Positions 24,590-34,952 are shown, counted from the first letter of the stretch. The stretch: 64,000 nt of DNA from Blastomussa wellsi (GCA_947652115.1 OX393565.1:11247865-11311864), one strand, 5' to 3'. Notes: generated from the letters alone by a model not told the origin. Made by a program: numbers and translations.

Positions 24590-24790
24590 TTAAGCCTGGT
24601 TCACACTAGCGACATAACAACATAAGGAAAAGATCAATCTTTTCCTTTTGTAGTTATGTTCGTGTAGCTTTATGTCATTATGTTCCTACTTTGTCGTTAT
24701 GTTGTGGTGTTCACACTGGTGACATAAAACATAAGTGTAAGGACTTTTTTGCATTTGCGTGACCTTGTCGTTATGTCGGCTTTACAAAAC
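24590..24790. repeat. MITE-like repeat (TGGTTCACACTAGCGACATAAC)
   Basis: CCTGGTTCACACTAGCGACAT and, about 115 bases on, GTGTTCACACTGGTGACAT are direct relatives. The words TTATGTYRTTATGTT recur between them. This looks like a short non-autonomous element with internally duplicated ends. Confidence 0.4.
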
Positions 24791-26131
24791 ACTGCAGTTG
24801 CAATCTTTTTCACTGTTCCTCAGTTTTGAGAATCAGCGGATCTATCAACATGTGGTTACGTTAAATGTTGCGCATCCGCCTGCAGAAATTCTTCTTGTTT
24901 ACAACTGGTGGAACCCGGGGACATAATTTTCCGAAATAGGGAAATCGAACTTTACCGCCATTTTCACACAGCAAACGAGACTGGACAGCATATTCTGGTT
25001 AATGATTAAAATTCCTTTCCAACATCAGGTCCCATCGTACAATCGTCGTAAGTGTTCGTTATGCAACATCCGAAGATGACCTCCTGAAGGTCGATGTTAT
25101 TTTTTGCTGACCGTCGTCGTAGGGCGCACGCGCCCGCGATCCATGCCACTGGCCATGTCGACCACGAAAAATTGAATGCATGGTTCTACTATTTCTATGC
25201 ATGCACGATTGTCCTTCTCCTATGGTTATGGGGCTCCGCTTTACGGCTTTTCGGGCCGCTGCAGCTCCGCTAATTATGCAAGATGTGAAAGTGGCAAATA
25301 CAATACAAATGGTACAGTCCAAATAAAAAACTTAAAAAAAATCTGTATTGTTCTTCCCGTTGCAGCTATTGTTGTGCTCATTAAGCTTTTCGCATAGTAT
25401 GATCGCAGGAGCACACTTAAAATCGGCTCATTCCAACAAAAATATAATTCAGATAATCATTTTATTCCTGGAACAAAAATGAGAAAACATCTGGAATTGA
25501 AAAACACCAATCAGAACAATGTTAGTAGTGAAAGAGGAGTCACACAAACACCGGCAAACCTCGCAATGATACCGGTGATCTGTCTGACTGTTCTTTCACT
25601 ACTTGGCAGTAAAGAGTCAGCAATTGGAAAGATCTGCGCCCGCGTCATATAACATGGCGAACAGGTGTGCACGGCTGATCAGGCACCGGAAGCAAACGCG
25701 TGGATAACCGTGCGTGGGGGTGTACTGCACGCAGCACAACTACCAGCGCAAAAAGGGGATGCCAGAGCCGGCACTATGTTGCAAGTGAGGCGCGGGGGTT
25801 GCTAAACGACTACCGCATCATGTATGCCGCGCCTGCGGAGGGGAAGGGGTGAAGTTTCAGCCTTATCAGCTTACATCTTTGGTATTGGACATCCACGTTA
25901 TGGCCAATTGGCTGTCAAATCGAAGTATCTGCTGACCAGATCACGGGCTCAGTTTTAGAACTCATCGAGGTAAAGTGTTTTTAAAGTTGACCGCTGACTA
26001 GGCATTGGTTTTGTTTCATTGATCCTGGGCTCTGGTTCGATTTTTTTCTTCTGGCAGCATTTCTTAATTTTTTATGGTCATTCTCAGAAAAAATTCTGCA
26101 GTTGGAGTTGACGGTTTTAATTATTTTCTAT

Positions 26132-26139
26132 TTCAGATA
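26132..26139 (+). repeat. Target-site duplication, left copy
   Basis: TTCAGATA directly abuts the left terminal inverted repeat and recurs at 48632-48639 directly abutting the right one. Polintons usually duplicate about 6 bp, so 8 bp is slightly long. Part of it could be chance or terminal sequence. Confidence 0.7.
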
Positions 26140-26583
26140 ATAGTATAGGTGGCCGGTTTGACCTGTAACCAATCACAGAGCAGCATACAGCACACGTGAC
26201 ACGTCTCGACCAATCAGAAAGCGTCTCACAAAATTACCCATGAGCAATTCTTTTTTTAGCGGTCGTAGTTCCAAGATAGCGTTGCCCATGAGTGGAAAAC
26301 TGCGCCCCAGCCCTCGACAGAGGATCTGGACCCGTCTCACGGATTTCCAGGGCGAGCCGTAATCGATAAAAATCGATAATGGGATGACGTCACTGGGTAT
26401 ACGCGTGGTCGGCGTGGAGCACAGAGGTCCTGACTGTAACGGGGCCATGTTGTAAAAAGGAAGAATGTCGAGGTGGAACGGACCAATCAGCGACGAGATG
26501 ACGTCACGGCCTCGATACGGCGGAACCAATCAGCAACGAGATGACGTAATGGCTTTCCGGTCCCCCGCTCCTTAAGGGAGCGT
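26140..26583 (+). repeat. Left terminal inverted repeat of the Polinton
   Basis: The sequence from AGTATAGGTGGCCGGTTTG at 26142 inward to CTCCTTAAGGGAGCG at about 26569-26583 is the imperfect inverted complement of the right end. It lacks about 35 bp present in the right copy near 48276-48310. Both copies contain repeated ACCAATCA/ACCAATCAG words (CCAAT boxes) and two TGACGTCA palindromes (26385-26392 and 26499-26506). Confidence 0.88.
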
Positions 26584-26757
26584 ATTATTTTCCAGTCCTT
26601 TCGCTAGATGGGGCACTCCTCGGGGATTGGTTACCCACGACTCGTGTTGGGATCCCTGACCTAACGAAAAGACCGGAAAAGGGTATCATCGGGGTGCCAC
26701 CCCGACTCGTTGTCGCCGGAACTATTTACAAATGAAACGCAACGATATTTACAATAT
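26583..26757. other. Spacer between left TIR and polymerase 3' end
   Basis: About 175 bp between the end of the inverted repeat and the polymerase stop codon. I see no gene. AAATATTGTAAATA words on the - strand near 26740 could serve 3' end formation. Confidence 0.5.
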
Positions 26758-29700
26758 TTACAAATTGCAAAGGAGCTCTGCCATCTCCACGTCGTGCTCG
26801 TCCAAGTCGTGCTTGTAGCCGTACGGGTAGGACGTGAAGGTTTCAAAGTCGACCACCCTACCTACCTACCCTCTTGTCGAAGACTAGGCCGTACTGTTTG
26901 GTTCGTGGGGATACTTTGAGACGTTTCGTGGCAGGATCCCGTGTGAAAAAGTGGGGGTTGGTCACCTCCACGTCTCTGCGATCCCCTTGGGGATCCGTGA
27001 GTTCCTCCAACAGGTTCCGCTTGAGTATCTCGTAGTTGAGTTGCGCGGAACCACGTACGGATTTTAAGGAGAACCCTCGCACCTTGCAGCAGACTTGACC
27101 CTGGTCGGACACGAAGCCGTAGTTTTTAGGGCCACCTGACACTAACTCTGTGATGTAGTCGTCGGGTCGTCTGTGGTCTTCCAGCTCGTCGGTCATGTCT
27201 CCCAGGTAGTCGCCCAAGGGAATGTCGACGAGACCCGGTTTCCACTTGTACACCAGAGTCCGTGTCGACGCAGATGACTTGGGTGGTGAGTTTCTCCAGG
27301 TAGGAATAGAGTTTTAAACGCGCCCAGCAGGTGGTGAAGGCGGCTACGAGGACGTTTGTCTTCCCGTTGTCGACTTGGTTCGAAGCGATGTCGGTGTAAA
27401 CTACTTCCAACACTTCGTCGGTGCAGATGCGGATCTGGCGGATGTTCCACAACGGGTTGGAGACGGCTTCGAAGAGTGCAGCAGGTGTGGAGATGGCAAC
27501 GGTGGTGGGTTTGTCTAGGTTTTCTCCGAATTTACCCCAGAACGAGTTCAGCATGAGTTTGGCAGTGGCTTTTCGGCCTGGGTTCTTGGTGATGACGGCT
27601 GGGTCCAACGAGATACCCTCGTGCTCCTCGTAGTCGGCTACGTACTCTTGCTGTTGTTGAGGGGTGGTGACACCACGAGGATATCCCGCCGATTCTTGTT
27701 TGGCCTTTAACCACGTGTTGACGTAGTTGGCAAAGAGCCCCGTCTTGTGTTGTTCCGCTGGAAAATGCCACACCTCGTGGATGGTGATGATAGTGTACCC
27801 CATCTCTACAGCCTTGACGATTTCGGGTGTGCACCACGTGCCGGTGAGCATGCGTTCTTCGTCCGTGTGAGAGCAAACGCCTTAACGGTCCGCGAACGGT
27901 TTGGGCATTTCCGTTTCTACGCACGAACGGCAGAGGGGAAAGACCAGCTTTCCGCCGCAACGGTACGGCAACACAGGATGGAAGAGCTCGTACGGCGGGA
28001 GCACAGTGACTTTGGCCATGCCGAGGTAGCTCGCTATGTTCTGGTCCTCAGGGTGAGTGGTGACGGTAGGATGACCCACGGGATACTCGGCGTACTTGTT
28101 GACCCAAGGGTAGGTCACATCCACGTACTTGATGCGTTCCCCTTGGGTCTTGTCCACGCACGAGTGAAGGCTGACGGCATTGGTTCGGCCACCGAAGAAC
28201 GCGTCCCGCGGTTGGAGGGGTTCTTCTACTTGGATGGTGGACAGGAAGGTTTGTAGGGCCGTGTCCGTCTTCACCATCTTGTCCCACTCGCATTCCCATA
28301 CGATGACCAGGTTGTACCCTTCGTTTGACAGATTGTTCTCTTTAACCTTGGTGGCCTCGCGCAGCTCGTCAAAGGTTCGATCGCTCACATTGCTTTGTTG
28401 ATGACGACTCGGAAAACAAGTGATACACCCGTGCCACAAACACCCGTGAAATTCGTACACCGTGATGGTGAGAGCGTCGAAGCCGTCGACCAAGTATGAA
28501 CGGGCCTTAGTGAACAACCGTTTTTCACCACCTTTGTGGGCGTGTCGTATGCGGTCCCCTTGGTGTTCGCAGGACGGCGAAGCATTCACTCGCAACCTGT
28601 GTTCGTGCCACGTCAACCATTTGAGAGCCTTGACAGACTGGTTGGAGGTCGCACCGTGCCAACCGCTAGGAGGTTCTACCGCGATGGTGTTGTCGGTAAG
28701 CTGTTTCTTTCGCCAGTAACGATTGCATGCGGAGGCGATGGTGATGCATTTTTCCATCGGATTGAACTCGGCCTTGTCTTCAAAGTCTCCCTGAAACTTT
28801 CGGAAGGCTACTTTCAGTAGTTTTACGTCCGAGACGCAGTACGCTTCCATCTCCGTTTTTAGGACGAAGTGGTAGTCGTTGGCGACCTTGGCGGCGTACC
28901 ACGTCTCGAACGCAGCTTTTACTTTGGCAGACATGCCTTCTGGGTCGTAGGTGTCTGCGGGGGGCATCGGTCCTTCGTAATCTTGATGGTCGGCGGTGTT
29001 GAAGAGATGCGGGAGGAAACCTTACACTGTTCGGTGATGCCGAAGGTGTCGGGAAAGGCTGACAGCGGGAACGGCAGAAAGCAGAGCGAGTCCACGAACT
29101 TGATGTCACCCGTGGAGAGGGAGAGCACTTTGGTCCCGATGTTGATCTGGTTTTCCACGGTGCGATGGGTGTCGTACAAGTACTTCAAAACGAACATGCC
29201 ATCGTTCCCCTTTGAAATTATGGAAGACGCAGATGACCTTGCGCGTGTCCCCGTATTCGTCAATCGTCAACCCGTCCAGGTATTCCATCAAGTCCGCGGT
29301 GCATGATGGACCGTAGAAGGAGAGCGTGTCGTCTTCGTCTTCGGGCTCTACACAGACCAGGATGGGTGTCTGAACACCGTCTGCGTCGGTGACGGCTTCG
29401 TAGTCCGCGTACACGAAGAGGGGTCGCGGTTTTTCCACCCACGCTTGACCGTCCTCGTCCATCTCCAAGATGGCGCGCGTAACCACTTCGGCCAATGGTA
29501 TCTTCATCAATTTGGGCTCGTCCTCCTCAGGGTCCAAGGGTTGGATGTAGCATTTGTGGGATGCCAGCTCCACCTCTTTTTCGCAGAAAGGGCACTTGTC
29601 CCACCCGCACTTGTGTTTACGCCGCGGTTGTCCACGTTTCTTTTCTTTGGAGGCAGCGTCGTAGGTCTTGCAACAGGAAAGGCACTTTTTCTTGGTTTCT

Positions 29701-29888
29701 TTCAGATGAGAAGAGAAGCAGGTCTGTCCAAAGAAACGACGATGGCATAGGTGGCAGGAAAGAGATGGTTGAGGGAACGTACCGGGTGGAAGATCAGCTT
29801 TGGCCGAGGTAAAGTCCGGGCACTTGGTCTTCTCGCAAGAACGGCACCATTTGCCTTTGCAGGGATGATGGTCGATGTCTTCCACGTT

Positions 29889-29893
29889 GTAGC
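29889..29893 (+). repeat. Retroelement target-site duplication, left copy (GTAGC)
   Basis: GTAGC abuts the left LTR here and the right LTR at 32827-32831. Removing one copy and the element rejoins the polymerase reading frame at this point, which confirms the boundary. Confidence 0.85.
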
Positions 29894-30028
29894 TATGGTA
29901 TTGTCGAGAGACAAGACAAGACGTTGAGTGAGAAAACAAAAACCTTTACTACATCATGGCGTCCGCCCTCGCCTGGCCTCCTTGCGCCTGCGCCCTACAA
30001 GCTAGGTGCGCAATGCGTATATACAATA
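29894..30028 (-). repeat. 3' LTR of the nested retroelement
   Basis: This 135-bp repeat is nearly identical to 32691-32826: one indel in an A-run plus about two substitutions are visible. In coding orientation it starts TATTGTATATACGC and ends CGACAATACCATA. It is much shorter than usual Ty3/gypsy LTRs. The near identity means a recent insertion. Confidence 0.85.
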
Positions 30029-30041
30029 TCCTCCTTTTCGG
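30029..30041 (-). other. Polypurine tract of the retroelement
   Basis: On the - strand CGAAAAGGAGGA lies directly before the 3' LTR start, where plus-strand DNA synthesis of LTR elements is primed. This supports the LTR boundary at 30028. Confidence 0.65.
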
Positions 30042-30118
30042 GTAAAGTAAGATAACAAGAACAACAACAAACTATGGTTAAACTGTGAAAGCCTGAATGA
30101 GCAAAGTTATGAAATGTC

Positions 30119-31800
30119 CTATTCCAAAACATAACTGTTCAGATAACTGGGAATACGTCGGTCTCGGGAAGGCCTCTGAGAATATCCAGTTTCCGGCACG
30201 GTAATACTCAAATTTCTGGGGATTCGTAGTTCTCGAGCGGGTCTTGAGGACTGTTCAGTGTTCCGGGTTGAAGGGATTACTTTCTTGACCATGGATAAAT
30301 TCCGGAACAATCGTGCCTCTCCTCTGGAAAGTTCGACGCTAGCCCCCTTTTTCTTGACAACAGTAAAAGGCCGTGGGTCATATCGTGTAGATAATTTGTT
30401 GGCGCGTTTTTGAAGCAACAGTACTTGATCCCCCTGTTGAATGGCAGAAGGAGTTGCCTTGTGTCGTTTGTCCATGTACTCCTTTGCCTTCGACTTTCTA
30501 AAATTATCATTGGAACATGCGGTTCGAAGCATCTTTGAAGGGCGAGAAAGATCCAGGTATGGGATTTTGGTACGGATGTGACGATTAATCATCAGGGATG
30601 CAGGTGACACACCCGTGGATGAGTGTGGGGTATTTCGGTAGTTCAGTAAGAAAACAAACAGTTCAGAACGCCAGTTCTTCCTTTCTACATTAGCAATTCG
30701 GATGGTTTTCTCCAAGGTTTCATTGAACCGCTCTACTTGAGCATTGGCAGCTGGCCAAAGAGGCGTGATTTTGCGATGTTCGATGCCCATTTGTTTGCAC
30801 CATGCTGTAAACTCGCCAGATCCGAAGGGGACGTTGTCAGACGTAATAACCTCAGGAATGCCATGTGTTGCGAACATTTGATTGAGATGAGTAATAGCTG
30901 TGGCTGCTGAACTTGAGTGTGTAACATGAACCTCAGGATACTTTGAAGTTTCATCAACTGCAACAAAGAGGTATTCACCTGTTGGGAACGGGCCACAGTA
31001 GTCAACATGAATTGTGTGCCAAACTTGTCGTGGCGGGTCAGTCATCCTCAGGGGCTCTGGGGGGGGCCTTGGGCCCACGATTTGGCAACCAAGGCATTCA
31101 CGTACATATCTCTCTGCCTCTAAATTCATACCAGGCCACCAAACTCTTTGCCTCAGGTGCTGCTTAACTTTGGTGATACCTTGGTGCCCTTCGTGTGCAA
31201 GTTCAAGAATGCGGGGGCGCATTGCATGTGGAATGACAATGCGGTTGTCTCTCAAAACAAGGCCTCGTTTCTGAGAAAGTTCTTCTCTTAGAACTTGGAA
31301 GGGTTGTGGTGCAGCTGACCAGTTGCCAGTGTCAAGGCAATCTTTGACAGTGTTCAATGTAGGATCAGATTCTGATGCCACTAGTAGTTGTTGGAGGGTG
31401 ACTGCAGAAGGGAGAGAATCCACGATAAGAGAGTTGACGTAGTCCTCTACCGGGTCTCTGGACGTCTCAGTCTGGAGTGGTTTGCGTGACAGGATGTCAA
31501 CAGCGTTTAGGATGCCGGGTTGGTAAACGATTCGTGGGTTGTAATGCTGAAGTCGTAATCGCCAACGTTCAATTCTAGGGGATGGGTTACCACGACCATT
31601 TAGGAGAACTTCCAAAGGTTTGTGATCACCAACCAAGTCGAACTGGCTGCCGTGAATGTAAAAATGGAATCTTTCGCACGCCCAGACTCCCGACAAGGCT
31701 TCTCTTTCCGTTTGGCTGTAGCGCTGCTCTACGGGGGAAAGGCTACGGCTTGCAAATGCCACAGGGCGTATAGATCCGTCAGGGTGCTTCTGAGTTAAGG
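30119..31800 (-). CDS. Retroelement RNase H and integrase (truncated pol)
   Basis: The open frame begins within RNase H: a TQKHPDGS block, then the TEREAL and GDHKPLE blocks that hold acidic catalytic residues. It continues to an integrase with an HHCC zinc domain (HEGHQG ... CLGCQ) and a DD-E core: VDYCGPF, TSDNVPFGS and AQVERFNETL. A basic C-terminal tail follows. Reverse transcriptase and protease, which normally precede RNase H in Ty3/gypsy pol, are absent. The first ATG is at 31762, but the frame reads through from the deletion joint, so translation may have depended on the lost upstream part. Apart from this the frame has no internal stop. Confidence 0.85.
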
Positions 31801-32676
31801 CGCCGCCGCCTTTGCTTGACTAGAGCTGAGTTGAAAAGCGTCATGCTGATTTTCACTGTCAAGGGATGTGTACTGGATGTTTGAGTTGGCGTCCCGCGGT
31901 GCTGGGTGTCTAGAGGCTGGTGTTCTCTTGAGGCAAACCCGACCAAAGTGATGTAGAATTCCACATTGCGAACAGGTCTTACGAAACGCTGGGCACTTGG
32001 GTGTTCGAGGTTTGTGGTCAGCTGCCTGTCCACAGTGGGTGCACTGTCGTCGCCGGTCAGAGGTAAAATTTGCTCGTTCATCTTCGTCCGCCGGCATCGT
32101 AACGTGGTGAGCGTGTGCGGAGTGGTCCTGGGGCGAAGTTTCTTCAATGTTCGCAGCTTGAAAGTTCGCTGACTCCATCGATCGAGCGATGTCCAACAAA
32201 GAACTCAGTGTAGCTGAGGATTTCTCACGCAAGAGGCGTCTACGGAGTATAGTGGACGAACAGTGTTCAATCAACTGGTCCTTGATGGCTTCGTCGAGAG
32301 AATACTTGTCGAATTCACAGTTTTCGCCCAGACGGCGCAGACGTGTGACGTATTGATCCACAGGTTCGCTGGCAGCTTGATGTGCCTGTCGAAATGAGTG
32401 CCGCTCGAACTGTAGGTTCTTCTGGGGGAAAAAATAGGTTTCCAGTGCGGCAACTGCGTCGGCGTAAGTAGTGCCCGTGTCAGAAAGTGTAGCGAAGATA
32501 TCTTGGACGGCTGGTCCGGCAAGATGAAGAAGTAAAGCTCTTTTGCGGTTGTCGACTGTAATTCCACGAGCATCAATGTAATACTGTAGCCGTTGTTTCC
32601 ATCTGGTCCATCGCGGACCCACGCTACCGGCTTGATCGAAGGCATCGAAGGGTGGAATAGACGTGATCTCCGCCAT
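31795..32676 (-). CDS. Retroelement Gag polyprotein
   Basis: From the ATG at 32676 (MAEITSIPPFDAFD) the frame encodes a helical gag/capsid domain of the retrotransposon gag type (DQYVTRLRRLGENCEF block). It then has a cysteine/histidine region (CTHCGQ ... CPAFRKTCSQCGILHHFGRVC) resembling zinc knuckles of nucleocapsid. It ends at a stop beside the deletion joint. The start is chosen because upstream codons lie in the LTR. Confidence 0.8.
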   Translation of the reverse strand: MAEITSIPPFDAFDQAGSVGPRWTRWKQRLQYYIDARGITVDNRKRALLLHLAGPAVQDIFATLSDTGTTYADAVAALETYFFPQKNLQFERHSFRQAHQAASEPVDQYVTRLRRLGENCEFDKYSLDEAIKDQLIEHCSSTILRRRLLREKSSATLSSLLDIARSMESANFQAANIEETSPQDHSAHAHHVTMPADEDERANFTSDRRRQCTHCGQAADHKPRTPKCPAFRKTCSQCGILHHFGRVCLKRTPASRHPAPRDANSNIQYTSLDSENQHDAFQLSSSQAKAAAP

Positions 32677-32690
32677 CCTCGTCGCCAAAA
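32677..32690 (-). other. Primer-binding-site region of the retroelement
   Basis: Directly inside the 5' LTR the - strand reads TTTTGGCGACGAGG, the position and style of a tRNA primer-binding site in Ty3/gypsy elements. The primer tRNA was not identified. Confidence 0.5.
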
Positions 32691-32826
32691 TATGGTATTG
32701 TCGAGAGACAAGACAAGACGTTGAGTGAGAAAACAAAAAACTTTTACTACATCATGGCGTCCGCCCTCGCCTGGCCTCCTTGCGCCTGCGCCCTACAATC
32801 TAGGTGCGCAATGCGTATATACAATA
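32691..32826 (-). repeat. 5' LTR of the nested retroelement
   Basis: This 136-bp copy pairs with 29894-30028. In coding orientation the gag frame lies just downstream. GTAGC follows at 32827-32831 as the second copy of the target duplication. Confidence 0.85.
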
Positions 32827-33673
32827 GTAGCCTCGATCGCAGTCGTGGCAGTAATACGAGCGCGACAGGAACCCGCTGAAAGAGTTGCAACCGTGGTAGT
32901 GGTGGTCGACCTTGAGGAGGAGAATCTGTTTGGGGGCAGGTGGTCCCGCAAAGACGATGCAATGGGGTTTGTCCACGGACATGACCTTGATCTGGTATCC
33001 GGTAAGAACCGCTTGAAACTTTTGGAGTTCGGCAATACCGCAAGGGCCTTCGGGTACACCGGCCAGTCCGTGTAAGTCCTTAGCCAAACGTGTCTGGATG
33101 GGACGGCCTTGTCTCAAGTTCTTGTAGTCGTTGCCCGCATTCCCCTCGTCGGCGTAGGCACGCATGGTGACGATGGCCCGGGCACAGCATAACTCGTCCT
33201 CGTTTTTGATGGTGACGATGGACTTTTTGTCTTGCAACAGTTTGTCGATGGCTTTTCGCCCAGGACTATGTTTCTTGTTACTACCACTCCCATGACCTGG
33301 CGTACGGATGAAGGTGGTCTCCATGGTAAAGGGAGTCGTCGGCCTCGAACTGTTGGTTGGAGTTGAGTTTAGCCGAGAGGGATTGGAGATAAGTATCCAA
33401 TCGATCACTGCCATCCTCAAACTCCTCCACGGTGAAAGATGTGGACTGGAACGCGTGGGTGAAAGCTTCCGACTGCAGCGTGAAGTGTAGAGTGGAATGG
33501 GGCTGCAAGGTGGAGTCCGAGGCGATCTGGTGACGAATGGTTCGTCGTAGGGCTTCGGTCACTTCGCGGTCGAGGACTTGGCGCCAGTTCCTGCGCGGTC
33601 CCACGGGACGTAGCTGAAAATCCAGCAATGGCGGACCGCCACCCACTTGTTGTTGTTGTTCATCGTTCAACAT

Positions 33674-33896
33674 GGCGACGAGCGAAGGATCGTGCTTGTC
33701 TCCATTGTTTGACTACAAATACCCCCTACCCCCCCCCCCCCATTCCATGTCTAACCTTGTCACCGATTGGTGCCTTTCGATCCGTCGTCGGTGATTGGTG
33801 CATTTCGATCCGTCCAAAAAGTATAAAAGGCGCGAACGTGGGCAAATTCAAACTTGTACGCTGGTCGAGTTGAACGTAGTTCGTAGTTTCATTGAA
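33674..33896. promoter_or_regulatory. Divergent promoter between polymerase and the microexon gene
   Basis: The gap between the polymerase start (33673, - strand) and the + strand ATG at 33897 holds a C-run (about 33731-33741). It also has two tandem copies of GATTGGTGCMTTTCGATCCGTC (about 33763-33816), each with an inverted CCAAT box. A consensus TATA box TATAAAAGG lies at 33822-33830, 66 bases before the + strand ATG. Architecture and position indicate a bidirectional control region. Confidence 0.65.
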
Positions 33897-34216
33897 ATGG
33901 AAAATCAAAAGACCTCCGGTAAAGAAGTAAGGGGAAAGAGAAGCAACTTAACAGCAGAGCAGAGGGAAGCGTTGTTTTTTCGTTATTATTTATTCATTCT
34001 CCCTGACGAGCTGTTAGAAATGATCCGACGATACGTAGTAAGTGGTCAGTAAGTGTCCTCTTGTTGTTGTTGTTGTCGTTTACCGTTTTTTAATCCTCGT
34101 GTTTGTTGTTGTTACAGTACGCTCAAAAGATCAGAGAGAGGAACGAGATGGGATGGCAGAAGATCAATGACATGGTTCATTACCTGAATCCGGAACCTAA
34201 GAGGGATTCACTTTGA
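33897..34216 (+). CDS. Two-exon small protein with F-box-like helix (shared first exon)
   Basis: Exon 1 starts at 33897 (MENQKTSGKE) and contains LFILPDELLEMIRRYV, which resembles the first helix of an F-box (LPxEL...I..Y). Two GTAAGT donors follow. Using 34038 (phase 0) and the acceptor TTGTTACAG ending at 34117, exon 2 (34118-34216) is in frame and gives a 79-residue charged protein. Using 34049 (phase 2), the exon instead matches the phase of the downstream cysteine-rich exons (34629 onwards). Unspliced, it would end at 34050-34052 after 51 codons. Function is unknown. An F-box-like adaptor role is inference only; a short motif can arise by chance. Confidence 0.55.
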
Positions 34217-34333
34217 ACGTACGTTTGTAAATTACATACTTGCGCTGGCTAAGGGTTTCCTTAGAACTACACTATTTTTTATTTTGTTGTATAATTGCCA
34301 AAAGTCGAACAGAGGGGCCCTGGTCGTTTTCAG

Positions 34334-34581
34334 AATGGCATCCGTGGTCTAGCGTCTTGCTGTTTCATGTCGAGAAAGATCGACACGATTATGACTTTTT
34401 GATATTTTTTCCAGCATGGATGATCGAATCCCGTTATGTATACAGAGACCGTCGTTTACTCGACTGTATTAGATCTATTAGGACACCACGTTTCCGTAGA
34501 CACAAATTGACTTTTTCCCACGTGGGATACACTCTCAGATTCTGTAGACAAGTGTTTAATTTTTCCCGTTGATTTTTTCAG
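34334..34581 (+). other. Candidate alternative exons, decayed or non-coding
   Basis: Acceptors TTTTCAG|AATGG (34334), TTTTTTCCAG|CATGG (34415) and TTTTTTCAG|AACC (34582) follow one another. In the phase used by the cysteine-rich array they give only 5, 18 and about 18 codons before a stop. A longer frame (to 34572) exists in another phase and encodes an Arg-rich peptide. They may be minor or dead members of the exon array. Confidence 0.35.
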
Positions 34582-34628
34582 AACCAGCCGTCTAATCTAC
34601 GTGCTTTTATTGTACTTTTTTTTTTCAG

Positions 34629-34758
34629 AATGTGTCGATCTAATGTTTTCGCTTACGGCTTGATGTTCTGGTGTCCAAACTGCGAATATTATAGTGTTTT
34701 CATGAACTTTCTTGGCGAGATTTTTTATTGTTGTGATTGTAACGCGAACGTCATTTGA
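34629..34758 (+). CDS. Cysteine-rich terminal exon e: 42-residue zinc-ribbon-like module
   Basis: After a long pyrimidine tract and CAG at 34628, the exon reads one base and then ATG with 42 codons. It holds two CxxC-type pairs (FWCPNCEY ... YCCDCN), the layout of a small zinc ribbon. TGA at 34756-34758 is followed within 15 bases by AATAGA, a variant poly(A) signal. It could be translated from its own ATG or as the second half of a fusion with exon 33897-34048. A close paralogue is at 35031-35160. Too small for standard gene finders. Confidence 0.6.
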
Positions 34759-34790
34759 GATGTAAATAGAGTGTTTTTCTTTTTTCCTAG

Positions 34791-34857
34791 GCTGTCTTGC
34801 GGTTGCTCGATACCTGTAGGACACTTACTGTACTTGTTCGATCGAATCCAGTTTTGA
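34791..34857 (+). CDS. Cysteine-rich terminal exon f (21 codons)
   Basis: Behind TTTTTTCCTAG (34790) the exon, in the same phase as the others, encodes LSCGCSIPVG and about 11 more residues, then TGA. Exon g at 34953 starts with nearly the same bases, so the two are duplicates. There is no ATG, so it can only be made as part of a spliced fusion. Confidence 0.4.
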
Positions 34858-34952
34858 ATTTAGACCATCTTTTTTCTTTTTTTTTGCTGTATACATAGAT
34901 TGAATTTTTCGTGAACGTCATTTGAGATGTAAATAAAGTGTTTTTTTCCTAG

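Larger units (their letters stand above)
29894..32826 (-). mobile_element. Internally deleted Ty3/gypsy-type LTR retroelement inside the polymerase gene
   Basis: The element of 2,933 bp has two short LTRs, a 5-bp target duplication, a primer-binding-type sequence (TTTTGGCGACGAGG) beside the 5' LTR and a polypurine tract beside the 3' LTR. It keeps a gag frame and an RNase H plus integrase frame but lacks protease and reverse transcriptase. The junction lies near 31800, where the gag frame runs into the start of RNase H. It may have moved in this form using proteins from a complete relative, or lost the middle after insertion. Confidence 0.85.
26758..33673 (-). pseudogene. Protein-primed family B DNA polymerase, frame-broken and split by a retroelement
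   Basis: Polintons replicate with this enzyme, which joins a 3'-5' proofreading domain to a protein-primed polymerase. Pieces are read right to left: 33673 to about 33330; to 32832; then, after the retroelement, 29893 to about 29220; to about 28980; to about 27885; to 27254; to about 26865; and to the stop at 26758. Without the insert the gene is about 3.98 kb (about 1,320 codons), a normal size. Visible motifs are an N-terminal Cys/His-rich region (SRSYYCHDCDRGY, then CxxC pairs), Exo I DYE (about 29405), Exo III YCVSD (about 28825), motif A DVTYPWV (about 28110), motif B KLMLNSFWGKFG (about 27550) and motif C VDTDS (about 27262). At least six single-base frame breaks and the insertion make it non-functional. 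It faces away from the + strand gene at 33897 across a shared promoter region. Confidence 0.9.

Noticed and set aside
26173..26529. 118-codon open frame in the left terminal repeat as a gene
   Set aside because: The equivalent frame in the right repeat diverges after about 20 codons because of the 35-bp difference, so no protein is conserved between the two copies.
29106..29939. Polymerase starting within the LTR (ATG at 29939)
   Set aside because: The first codons of that frame are LTR sequence and also begin the gag-side frame at 32736. The true polymerase N-terminus lies on the other side of the insertion, at 33673.
32725..33075. + strand protein at the LTR/polymerase junction
   Set aside because: It crosses the retroelement boundary and is antisense to polymerase sequence with recognised Cys/His motifs, so it is a shadow frame.
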